From: Robiginitalea biformata HTCC2501
GTDB taxonomy: Bacteria > Bacteroidota > Bacteroidia > Flavobacteriales > Flavobacteriaceae
Length of the DNA: 64,000 bases
Assembly: GCF_000024125.1 (NCBI RefSeq)
Contig: NC_013222.1
Location: 2,396,501-2,460,500 of the forward strand
Direction: 5' to 3'
Part shown: one piece after another, positions 17,362 to 24,807 of the stretch
Position numbering within the stretch: position 1 is the stretch's first letter
How the letters are laid out: every line of letters starts with the position of its first letter
Notes under the pieces: generated by a model
Databases searched by the model: none
Seen by the model: the letters and a program-made list of their open reading frames with translations, nothing else
Told to the model about the DNA's origin: nothing
Translations under genes and position numbers: made by a program

Positions 17362-19182
17362 ATGGAATTGAAAAGACATATCATTGCTGTTCTTCTTCTT
17401 CTTCTGGGAACCTTGTTTATACCTGCTGTGTCCACCGCGCAGGTGGTGATCCGGGACCAGGCCGAAAATGAGGTGCTGCGGTCTGCCCCCCTGGAGACGC
17501 TCTACGCCCATACAAGCGCAACGCTCCTCTTTCCGGGCGAATACCTCTATTTCAGCCTGTACTGCATCGACTTGCAGACCTACCGGCTGAGCGCGGCCAG
17601 CGCGCTGGCCTATGTACAGCTGACCGGGGAGGACGGCGGTGTCTACCTGCGAAAAAAAATCCGCCTCAGGGGTGGCCGTGGGCAAGGGGAATTATTTATC
17701 GGCACGGAAATCCCCTCCGGGGCCTATAAATTGGTGGCTTATACCAACTGGATGCGGAACGGGGGGCGGCAACAGGTATTTATGGCGGATGTCACTGTGA
17801 TCAACCCCTATCGGCAGGATCAGTCGGCCCTGCTCGGTGACGTTCCCGGCCCGGAAGGGGTACAGGGGGAAGATCCGGCGACTGCGCTCCCCGGACCCGA
17901 TTCAGCCCCGCCGGACCGGCCGGGCACGCGCGTAGGGGCTGATGGCCTCGAACTGGAAACGGACACTGCGGTGTACGGCCCCCGCGAATGGGTAACACTC
18001 AGGCTGAGAAATTACCGGGGTGCCCGGGGATACGGTCATTACTCTGTCAGCATAGGGAAGGTCCCGGATCTGCCAGCCCTCCCGGCACTCACCGCTGAGG
18101 CCTATTCGGAAAGGTATCCGGATATGTTTCGGAGGATACCCCAGGGGGTGGGGGACACGGTGGCTCTCCCCGAGCAACGGGGGGAATTGATTGGCGGGCA
18201 GTTGTTTGGAAGCCGGGGTGAAGAACCGATAGCGGACGCCTGGTTGGCACTGTCATTCCCCGGGGACAATTTCCAGCTTAAAATGGCCCAAACGGACCCC
18301 TTGGGCAGGTTTTTCGCCTACCTGGTGACTCCTTTTTCCGGATCAAAGTGGATTGCGCAGGTCCTGGATTCCACCCAGGGAAGTTATACGATCCGCGCAT
18401 TTTCAGCCTGGGAAAACTTCGAGCCCGAGAATTTCAGGTCCATAGCGATCGATTCGAGCATGTACGGGGCGGTCCGACAAAGGAGCATCCACAACCAAAT
18501 CGCCAACAGCTACAATGAAATTACACCGGATACCGTAGTGGCCCCGGGGGAGGAAGACCCCTATTTCGGGGAAATTCCAACCGTATACAACCTGGATGAA
18601 TTCACGCGTTTCCCCTCGCTCCGGGAGACCCTGGTAGAGATTGTCCAGCACGTCTGGATACGCCGGGAAGCTGACGGGAGCCGGACTTTTTGGGTGCGGG
18701 CTCCCCTGGACCCGGCGGGGAGCGAGTACACGGAGGATCCGCCCCTGGTTACCGTCGATGGCGTCCTGGTGGCAGACCACGATGTACTCCTGGACTTCGA
18801 TGCCCGGCGCATCCGCCGCATTCGCGTATTGCGTGAAAAAAAGCGGCTCGAAAACCGCACATATCAGGGCATGGTGGCTATTGAGACCATCGGGGGAGAT
18901 TTTGCAGACTACTGGTCATCGCCTTCCGGCCAGGTATTTCCCTATAATCCCCCGGCTCCCGTGAAGCGCTATTTCCGCCAGGGGGAAGGGCCGTCACACC
19001 ATCCGGACTACCGCTACCAGTTGCTTTGGGAACCCCGGGTGGAACTGGAAACCCAGATGTTGGAATACCGCTTCCGCACCTCGGACGTACCGGGCACTTA
19101 CCAAATCCGACTGGAAGGGTTTACTACGTATGGCAAGCCGGTAACCCTTGTCGGTTACCTGCAAGTATCCGAAAGGGAATAA
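17362..19182 (+). CDS. secreted MG2-like protein with C-terminal TonB-plug-like module
   Basis: A 606-residue predicted exported protein. The ATG at 17362 gives a clean signal peptide (MELKRHIIAVLLLLLGTLFI to STAQ). Residues about 50-150 (ATLLFPGEYLYFSLYCID, IPSGAYKLVAYTNWMRNGG) resemble the macroglobulin MG2-like fold found in large Bacteroidota surface proteins. A Pro/Gly/Asp-rich linker follows. Residues about 460-520 (LVTVDGVLVADHDVLLDF, RRIRVLREKKRLENRTYQGMVAIET) resemble the strand-turn pattern of TonB-receptor plugs, but no barrel follows. It begins 10 bp after the DUF4249 gene and is the third member of the cassette. The function is unknown; binding a substrate or the receptor at the cell surface is a reasonable guess. 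Confidence 0.68.
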   Translation: MELKRHIIAVLLLLLGTLFIPAVSTAQVVIRDQAENEVLRSAPLETLYAHTSATLLFPGEYLYFSLYCIDLQTYRLSAASALAYVQLTGEDGGVYLRKKIRLRGGRGQGELFIGTEIPSGAYKLVAYTNWMRNGGRQQVFMADVTVINPYRQDQSALLGDVPGPEGVQGEDPATALPGPDSAPPDRPGTRVGADGLELETDTAVYGPREWVTLRLRNYRGARGYGHYSVSIGKVPDLPALPALTAEAYSERYPDMFRRIPQGVGDTVALPEQRGELIGGQLFGSRGEEPIADAWLALSFPGDNFQLKMAQTDPLGRFFAYLVTPFSGSKWIAQVLDSTQGSYTIRAFSAWENFEPENFRSIAIDSSMYGAVRQRSIHNQIANSYNEITPDTVVAPGEEDPYFGEIPTVYNLDEFTRFPSLRETLVEIVQHVWIRREADGSRTFWVRAPLDPAGSEYTEDPPLVTVDGVLVADHDVLLDFDARRIRRIRVLREKKRLENRTYQGMVAIETIGGDFADYWSSPSGQVFPYNPPAPVKRYFRQGEGPSHHPDYRYQLLWEPRVELETQMLEYRFRTSDVPGTYQIRLEGFTTYGKPVTLVGYLQVSERE

Positions 19183-19220
19183 TCCGCAACTGAGTAATAA
19201 AACATGAAGAAGCGGGCTGC

Positions 19221-19242
19221 AGGCCCTTTTCAGAACGGGCCT
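19221..19242. repeat. hairpin between the receptor cassette and yifB
   Basis: AGGCCC and GGGCCT form a 6-bp stem with a 10-base loop, followed by TTAGATTT. It may be a weak terminator for the upstream cassette. It directly abuts the -7 element at 19244. Confidence 0.35.
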
Positions 19243-19243
19243 T

Positions 19244-19251
19244 TAGATTTG
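19244..19251 (+). promoter_or_regulatory. TANNTTTG -7 element upstream of yifB
   Basis: TAGATTTG matches the consensus and lies 11 bp before the yifB ATG, implying a very short leader. No clear -33 TTG at the expected place. Confidence 0.35.
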
Positions 19252-19262
19252 TCCGAAAACGG

Positions 19263-20801
19263 ATGCTAGCAAAGGTTTACGGATGCGCCGTACTGGGTAT
19301 TGATGCCCTGCCTGTCACCATAGAAGTCAATATTAACCCGGGCATCGGTTACCACCTTGTAGGCCTGCCCGACAGTGCCATCCGGGAGAGCAATTACCGG
19401 ATTGCCGCAGCCCTGGGGAACCACGGTTTTCGCATCCCCGGTAAGAAAATCACCATCAACATGGCGCCGGCCGACCTCCGCAAGGAGGGATCGGCATACG
19501 ACCTGCCACTTGCCATGGGAATCCTTGTAGCCTCCGGTCAGCTCCGGAAGGACGGACTGGATCGGTGCATGCTGATGGGCGAGCTTTCACTGGACGGGGA
19601 ATTGCAACCTTTAAAAGGGGCGCTATCTATGGCCCTGCAGGCGAAGGAAGCGGGCTTTCGACACCTGATTGTACCGGCCGGAAACGCTCTTGAGGCAGCT
19701 GTTGTGGAAGGACTTTGGGTGTTGGGGGCCCGGACCCTCTCGGATGTCATTGAACATTTTCGCGGCAGAAAACTCCTGGAACGGGTAGCGGGGAAAGACT
19801 TCCTGCCGGGGCAAATACAGGATGCAAAATTCCCGGATTTCAGGGAGATAAAGGGGCAGGAAACGGTAAAGCGCTGTATGGAAATTGCAGCGGCAGGCGG
19901 GCACAATGTGGTACTGATCGGCCCGCCGGGTTCCGGGAAAACGATGCTGGCCCGTCGCCTTCCCGGCATCCTGCCTCCCATGACCCGTGACGAGGCGCTG
20001 GAAACGACCAAAATACACAGCGTATCTGCTGTACAGCCTGCCGGCGGCCTTATCGCGGAACGCCCGTTCCGCAACCCGCATCATACCATTTCGGATGTGG
20101 CGCTCGTGGGAGGCGGGGCCTATCCGCAACCCGGCGAAATTTCCCTGGCCCATAATGGGGTACTTTTCCTGGATGAGCTACCTGAATTCAGGAGGCAGGT
20201 GCTCGAGGTCCTGCGGCAACCCCTGGAAGACCGGAACATCACCATCTCCCGTTCCCGATTCCGCATCACCTATCCGTGTAGTTTTATGCTGGTGGCGAGC
20301 ATGAACCCTACTCCCGGCGGGCATTTTCCCGAGGACACGGGGGGTCACAGCGTACAGGAATCGGAAATGCGAAAATACCTGGGGCGAATATCCGGGCCGT
20401 TGTTGGATCGCATCGACCTGCACATGGAGGTGCGGCCGGTCCCGTTCCGCCAATTGTCCGATTCCCGGTGCGGGGAGAGCAGTGCAGTTATCCGCAACCG
20501 GGTGGTACGCGCCCGGGAGGTACAGGGACATCGGCTGTCCGGCACCGGGGCCTATTGCAACGCGCAAATGGACGTCCGGATGATCCGCGAACATTGCCGT
20601 TTAAAGCCCGGTCCCGGGAAGCTCCTCGCCCGGGCCATGGAACGGCTGCACCTCTCCGCCAGGGCCTACGACCGGATTTTGAAGGTAGCCCGGACCATTG
20701 CGGATTTGCAGGGGAGGCGAACCATAGGGGAATCGGAAATTGCAGAAGCCATCCAATACCGCAGCCTGGATCGTTTCGGCAGCCCGGGAAGCGAATGGTA
20801 G
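19263..20801 (+). CDS. yifB: YifB/ComM-family Mg-chelatase-like AAA+ ATPase
   Basis: A 512-residue AAA+ protein of the YifB/ComM family. Family members are hexameric helicases promoting branch migration during natural transformation (ComM). The N-terminal ChlI-like domain starts MLAKVYGCAVLGIDALPVTIEVNINPGIGYHLVGLPDSAIRE, which is diagnostic and fixes the start. Walker A is GPPGSGKTML in the central domain. Walker B is GVLFLDELPEF, followed by the sensor region FMLVASMNPTPGG. The C-terminal Mg_chelatase_C domain (LSARAYDRILKVARTIADL) is complete. It is monocistronic. Confidence 0.95.
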   Translation: MLAKVYGCAVLGIDALPVTIEVNINPGIGYHLVGLPDSAIRESNYRIAAALGNHGFRIPGKKITINMAPADLRKEGSAYDLPLAMGILVASGQLRKDGLDRCMLMGELSLDGELQPLKGALSMALQAKEAGFRHLIVPAGNALEAAVVEGLWVLGARTLSDVIEHFRGRKLLERVAGKDFLPGQIQDAKFPDFREIKGQETVKRCMEIAAAGGHNVVLIGPPGSGKTMLARRLPGILPPMTRDEALETTKIHSVSAVQPAGGLIAERPFRNPHHTISDVALVGGGAYPQPGEISLAHNGVLFLDELPEFRRQVLEVLRQPLEDRNITISRSRFRITYPCSFMLVASMNPTPGGHFPEDTGGHSVQESEMRKYLGRISGPLLDRIDLHMEVRPVPFRQLSDSRCGESSAVIRNRVVRAREVQGHRLSGTGAYCNAQMDVRMIREHCRLKPGPGKLLARAMERLHLSARAYDRILKVARTIADLQGRRTIGESEIAEAIQYRSLDRFGSPGSEW

Positions 20802-20934
20802 CCGGCCTTGATTCTGAAGAAAAGGTAAAATCCGGGATTCGGGCCGGATAAAATGTAATAATCCCCGGTTGAATGGGTTATTAACTAAGAAGAACTAATT
20901 ATTTTCATCCCGAATCCCAAAGACGAATCTTCCT

Positions 20935-22230
20935 ATGTGGCGTATCAAAATTGCGGTATTCATCACCTTCCTGATCCTGATACTCGGGGTATCCCTGGGC
21001 ACTTCGGGCCCGGTAGAAGGTCGGAAAACCGGAAAGGCCGGGGAGGAATCTGCAGCCCGCCGGGAGGGATACAAGCCAAGGGAGGGATTCAACCAAATGG
21101 AGGCTGTCCGATTCCGGAAAAGCCGGAAGGAAATCGCGGAGGCTGTTCGCCGTTATTTCCAGGAAGCCCTGGCCTCCGGGGATATCGTTGGGGCCGGGGT
21201 AAGTATTGTGCTGGGCGATAGCGTCCTTCTCAGCGACGGATACGGCCTCAGGAACAGCAACCACCCGGATCCGGTGGATGCGCGAACCGTCTTCAGGCTG
21301 GGTTCGCTGTCCAAGGGGTTTGCGGGCATCCTGGCCGCGAATCTAGCCGACCAACAATTGCTGTCTCCCGAAGATCCGGTAATCCGTTATATTCCGGAAT
21401 TTCGATTCGGGGACGCGGGGCATACCCGGGGCGTTAACCTGGGCCACCTGCTGACCCACACTTCCGGGGCCCCTTACCACAGTTATACCAACCTGGTGGA
21501 AGCCGGTCTGGACCTGACGGAAATCGCCGGGCGCTTTGACGAGGTTTCGCCCATCGGGAAGCCCGGTTCGGTATACAGTTATCAGAATGCGCTTTTTGCC
21601 CTTTCCGGGGAGATCATGGAACGGGTTACCGGGCAGCCCCTCGGCCGGCTGCTGGAAGAACGATTTTTCAAGCCGCTCGAGATGTGTGCCACTGGCACGG
21701 ACCACGAATCCCTATTGAAAGCGGTAAATATAGCCCTTCCCCATACGAAGCGCCGGAAAGGCTGGCGCCCCCGGAAGCTGACGGACAATTACTACAACGC
21801 CATTGCGGCGGGCGGAATCAATGCCAGTGCCCTGGACATGGCCCAATGGATGCACCTGTTGTTGGGTCGTTATCCGGAAATCCTCAGTGAGGGCGCGCGG
21901 CAAATCGCATTCAATCCCCGCGTTGAAATACCAGGGCGCAGTAAATACTACCAGCGTTGGCCCGGTCATGTGTCTTCCCACTACGGATTTGGCTGGCGCA
22001 TTCACAAATTCAGGGAAAAGGGTTCGGGGCAGTTGCAGACGATGGTACACCACGGAGGCAGCGTCAACGGGTTTCGCAACGAAATTGCCCTCTACCCGGA
22101 GTCAGAGCTGGGAATATGCGTCCTTTTAAACAGCCATTCCAGACTGGCTTCCCATGTGATCCCGGACCTCTACGAAATCGTGCGGGATATTCACTACTGT
22201 GCAGATTCTCACCTCGCATTGAATAACTGA
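20935..22230 (+). CDS. serine hydrolase, class C beta-lactamase-related
   Basis: A 431-residue exported member of the beta-lactamase/DD-peptidase (Pfam Beta-lactamase) superfamily. An N-terminal hydrophobic segment (IAVFITFLILILGVSLGTSG) is a signal peptide or anchor, followed by a charged linker. The SxxK motif is Ser124-Leu-Ser-Lys127 in FRLGSLSKGFAG. The Tyr-x-Asn motif is YSYQNALFAL, and the KTG-equivalent is the HGG in MVHHGGSVNGFR. AmpC-like proteins of this type in Bacteroidota are usually peptidases or esterases, and resistance function is not implied. The 133-bp upstream gap contains inverted repeats but no clear promoter element. Confidence 0.9.
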   Translation: MWRIKIAVFITFLILILGVSLGTSGPVEGRKTGKAGEESAARREGYKPREGFNQMEAVRFRKSRKEIAEAVRRYFQEALASGDIVGAGVSIVLGDSVLLSDGYGLRNSNHPDPVDARTVFRLGSLSKGFAGILAANLADQQLLSPEDPVIRYIPEFRFGDAGHTRGVNLGHLLTHTSGAPYHSYTNLVEAGLDLTEIAGRFDEVSPIGKPGSVYSYQNALFALSGEIMERVTGQPLGRLLEERFFKPLEMCATGTDHESLLKAVNIALPHTKRRKGWRPRKLTDNYYNAIAAGGINASALDMAQWMHLLLGRYPEILSEGARQIAFNPRVEIPGRSKYYQRWPGHVSSHYGFGWRIHKFREKGSGQLQTMVHHGGSVNGFRNEIALYPESELGICVLLNSHSRLASHVIPDLYEIVRDIHYCADSHLALNN

Positions 22231-22465
22231 AAACATAAAAAACAACAACCAACCGATCCGGGGCCGAATGACGCCTTCTGACGTTTGCCGGCATTCCTGG
22301 TTCAGATGGCTGTTGCGATCCGTGAACGGGTTGTTTCGGGGGCGGTTACCTATGTATTTTTAACAGGGTATCCGGGGCCAAAATAAATGAAAGAGAGGAA
22401 ATTTCCTACAATATTCGATGAACGGCAAACCGTACTTCTCCGGTTTCATTCCAGAATAAAGAAAA

Positions 22466-23587
22466 TCAGCCTATTACCTTTTTCAGGGCATTGCCAAAAG
22501 CAGCTACTTCCTCCATCCGACCCGTACTGATGCGCGCCCAATCGTAGAGCGGGGGGAAGGGCCGACCGATCAGCACCCCCTCGGACTCCATCCGGGACTG
22601 GAGCGTCCGAATATCCATGCCGCTTTTGAAAAACACAAAGTTTGTATGGGATTTTACAGCCGGCAAACCCAGGTCCTCCAGGGTGGCGTAGATGCTTTTT
22701 TTAGCCATTTCGTTCTGCTTCAGACTTTCCTTATAGAAATCGTCATCGCCCAGTGCCGCCTCGGCGGCAATCAGTGCCGGAGTACCGGTATGGGCCATCA
22801 GCGCCTCGCGCAGCCGGCTGGCAATATCGGGCCGGGCCACCAGGTAGCCGATGCGAAAGCCGGCAAGCCCGTACACTTTGGAAAAAGTACGGGAAACGAT
22901 CACGTTCCTGCCTTCACGCACGAGTTCTACCATGGAGGGATAGTCGGGTTCTGTAATATAGTCAAAGTAGGCCTCGTCGCTGAAAACTACCGCCCTGCTA
23001 TCCACTGAAGTACAAAAATCGCGCAATGTATTCCCATCCAGGATGGTCCCGGACGGGTTGTTGGGGTTGCATAGGAAAATCAACCGGGTTTTGGAGGTTA
23101 CGCGCCGCTCCATGGCGTCCAGGTCGTGTACCAGCTTGTCGTCCAGGGGTACCCGGTGTACGTAGGCCCCGAAGAGTTCCGCATACCGAAGCAGGGCCTG
23201 GAAAGTAGGGTCTGCCGCGATTATTTCCCCATTGTTCAGTCCGTAGACCAGTCCGGCGGCCTTCAGGCCTTCCGTGGATCCCCCCGTCAGGACCACACAG
23301 GATTCCGGGACTTCTTCCCGGGCGGCAATGGCAGACACCAGCGGCCCCATGTAGGAATACGGGTAGCGACAGCCCAGGTCCATCCGCTCGCTGAGGGCAC
23401 GACGAACGCGCTCCGAGGGGCCGAGCGGATTTTCGTTGGAACTCAGGCGGATCGGGCCCCTGGCTGAAATTGCCGGATTTTCCGTGCGGCTTGCGCCATG
23501 AACCAGTTGCGGGGCGCCCCCCAGGAGCGCGAACCCCCCGCCCAGGGCCACCGTCCGCAGCCAGTTTCTTCTGTCAGTTGTTGTCAT
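22466..23587 (-). CDS. Tat-exported class I/II aminotransferase, histidinol-phosphate aminotransferase-like
   Basis: A 373-residue fold-type I PLP enzyme. The first residues MTTTDRRNWLRTVALGGGFALLGGAPQLVHGA form a twin-arginine signal (Arg6-Arg7, hydrophobic core, Ala-rich end), so the enzyme is predicted to be folded with PLP and then exported. Catalytic residues are present: Asn174 region CNPNNPSG, Asp204 and Tyr207 in SDEAYFDY, and Lys237 in SRTFSKVYGLAGFRIGY. It is similar in layout to HisC, but export argues against a histidine biosynthesis role. No his genes are nearby. It is flanked by a 235-bp gap downstream and a repeat-bearing gap upstream. Confidence 0.87.
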   Translation of the reverse strand: MTTTDRRNWLRTVALGGGFALLGGAPQLVHGASRTENPAISARGPIRLSSNENPLGPSERVRRALSERMDLGCRYPYSYMGPLVSAIAAREEVPESCVVLTGGSTEGLKAAGLVYGLNNGEIIAADPTFQALLRYAELFGAYVHRVPLDDKLVHDLDAMERRVTSKTRLIFLCNPNNPSGTILDGNTLRDFCTSVDSRAVVFSDEAYFDYITEPDYPSMVELVREGRNVIVSRTFSKVYGLAGFRIGYLVARPDIASRLREALMAHTGTPALIAAEAALGDDDFYKESLKQNEMAKKSIYATLEDLGLPAVKSHTNFVFFKSGMDIRTLQSRMESEGVLIGRPFPPLYDWARISTGRMEEVAAFGNALKKVIG

Positions 23588-23646
23588 AATTTAAAATTGT
23601 GGAATAACCAGGTTGATATTTCCTCCTTAAGATACGAAATATTGGG

Positions 23647-23725
23647 GGCAGCCGCAGCGATTTAGATTTGGATGAAGCTGGGTTTTCGCGCTGGCAGCCG
23701 CAGCGATTTCGATTTGGATGCAGCT
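23647..23725. repeat. 33-bp direct repeat pair
   Basis: Copies at 23647-23679 and 23693-23725 agree at 31 of 33 positions and begin GGCAGCCGCAGCGATTT. They are 46 bp apart start to start. They lie in the 252-bp gap between the Tat aminotransferase and the small-protein operon. Nothing else in the gap looks coding. Confidence 0.75.
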
Positions 23726-23773
23726 ACAAATTAAGCGGGGGAAAGTACATGCCGCTGTTTACCCAGCGGGCAT

Positions 23774-23812
23774 AAAAAAACCCGGGGATTCCTGAAATAA
23801 GGAACTCCCGGG
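23774..23812 (-). terminator. rho-independent terminator for the small-protein operon
   Basis: Read on the minus strand, CCCGGGAGTTCCT pairs with AGGAATCCCCGGG (13-bp stem, two mismatches), followed by seven T residues (A-run 23774-23780 on the plus strand). It lies 28 bp past the stop codon of the 100-residue membrane protein gene. Confidence 0.85.
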
Positions 23813-23839
23813 AGTATGGCGCGGATTAAAAATTACGCG

Positions 23840-24142
23840 TTAGAGCCTGAATATGGTATTGCTGAAGAGGATGGCGACCATCAGGACCACCATGGCCAGG
23901 TTCACCGTGATAGCGATTACTTTCTTTTCGGTCAGGGGCTCATGCATGCCTTTAACGATGTAAAACGTCCCCATAATCCCCAGGCACCCGGAAAGGACAA
24001 TCGGGAACCCGAACAGATAGCGGGAGACAGCCGGATGGATATTGATCATGATGGCCAGGGCTGCAAAAGTCAGCAGGATCAGGATCAGTTTGCTCATCCG
24101 GTAAGAGCGTTCTGTAAATTTGATTTCGGCATCCATAAGCAT
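23840..24142 (-). CDS. small three-helix membrane protein, unknown function
   Basis: A 100-residue protein I do not recognise. After about 17 polar residues (MLMDAEIKFTERSYRMSK) there are three hydrophobic stretches: about 18-36 (LILILLTFAALAIMIN), about 42-62 (YLFGFPIVLSGCLGIMGTFY) and about 76-97. A short charged loop (KGMHEPLTEKK) separates the second and third. A start at 24136 (MDAEIK) is equally possible. It lies 11 bp downstream of the 149-residue gene and is followed by a strong terminator, so the two form a bicistronic unit. Function unknown. Confidence 0.7.
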   Translation of the reverse strand: MLMDAEIKFTERSYRMSKLILILLTFAALAIMINIHPAVSRYLFGFPIVLSGCLGIMGTFYIVKGMHEPLTEKKVIAITVNLAMVVLMVAILFSNTIFRL

Positions 24143-24153
24143 TGTTTTAAAGG

Positions 24154-24603
24154 TTAAACAACTTTGATGTTGCTTCTCAATCCTTCGATTATGCCCTCGA
24201 TATTCACCAGGGTTTCCTGCAGGTATTTATGCACCAGGAAATCCGGGATGCGAATCGTTGTAAATCCGTTTTTGAAGGAATGCATGGTTTCTTCCAGGTC
24301 GTTCATGGCCTGGTCGTGGGTCATCGCCCCGTGACCCGTGTCGATTTCTATATTGAGCTTCACCCGGGATACGGCCAGGTGGACGGTTTTCTTTCCGTCC
24401 CACCAGGCGAGCATCGCCCGGATACCCATCTTTTTGAGGCCGTAATACAATTGTATGGCTTCGACGGGTACTTCGTGTGTCCGCATGAGTTTCACCATCC
24501 GGTTCCTGTGTGCGGGGCACAGTTCCAGGTTTAACAACTCCAGGGCCTCGCGGTGATCCAGGTAGCTGAGTTCTTTTTGACATTCCAGGCAAGTCATATG
24601 CAC
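24154..24603 (-). CDS. zinc-finger protein with degenerate Vsr/DUF559-like PD-(D/E)XK fold
   Basis: A 149-residue cytoplasmic protein without a name I recognise. The N-terminus holds Cys5-x2-Cys8 and Cys29-x2-His32, a probable zinc site. From about residue 73 the pattern HLAVSRVKLNIEIDTGHG, then GFTTIRIPDFLVHKYLQETL and a final helix, follows the strand order of DUF559/Vsr-like nucleases (Glu86, Asp88, His91). The Asp that normally precedes this core strand appears to be replaced (HLAV), so nuclease activity is doubtful. It is the first gene of a two-gene operon with the small membrane protein. The fold assignment is by eye only. Confidence 0.6.
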   Translation of the reverse strand: MHMTCLECQKELSYLDHREALELLNLELCPAHRNRMVKLMRTHEVPVEAIQLYYGLKKMGIRAMLAWWDGKKTVHLAVSRVKLNIEIDTGHGAMTHDQAMNDLEETMHSFKNGFTTIRIPDFLVHKYLQETLVNIEGIIEGLRSNIKVV

Positions 24604-24807
24604 AGGTTAGATTAGTAAGTTTCGGGATAGTAATAACCGGACCCGGGCTCGTTTATTATATCGATTCGACGTATGACACCCCACTTTTAGACGAACGGCA
24701 ACTTTTCCGATGAAATGCACCATTTCCGACAGGGGGGCGTGGCGTGTTCCGGGGTTTCCTCCTTCAGGGAATCCCGTATATTTACCCGGATACCAATATG
24801 CACGTAT

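Noticed and set aside
20802..20849. terminator after yifB
   Set aside because: ATCCGG/CCGGAT pairs, but the only T-rich side is on the minus strand, where no gene ends.
20935..22230. antibiotic resistance beta-lactamase
   Set aside because: The SxxK/YxN/HGG pattern is shared by many peptidases and esterases; no resistance context or mobile element is present.
23647..23725. start of a CRISPR-like array
   Set aside because: Only two repeats with a 13-bp spacer, no cas genes and no further units.
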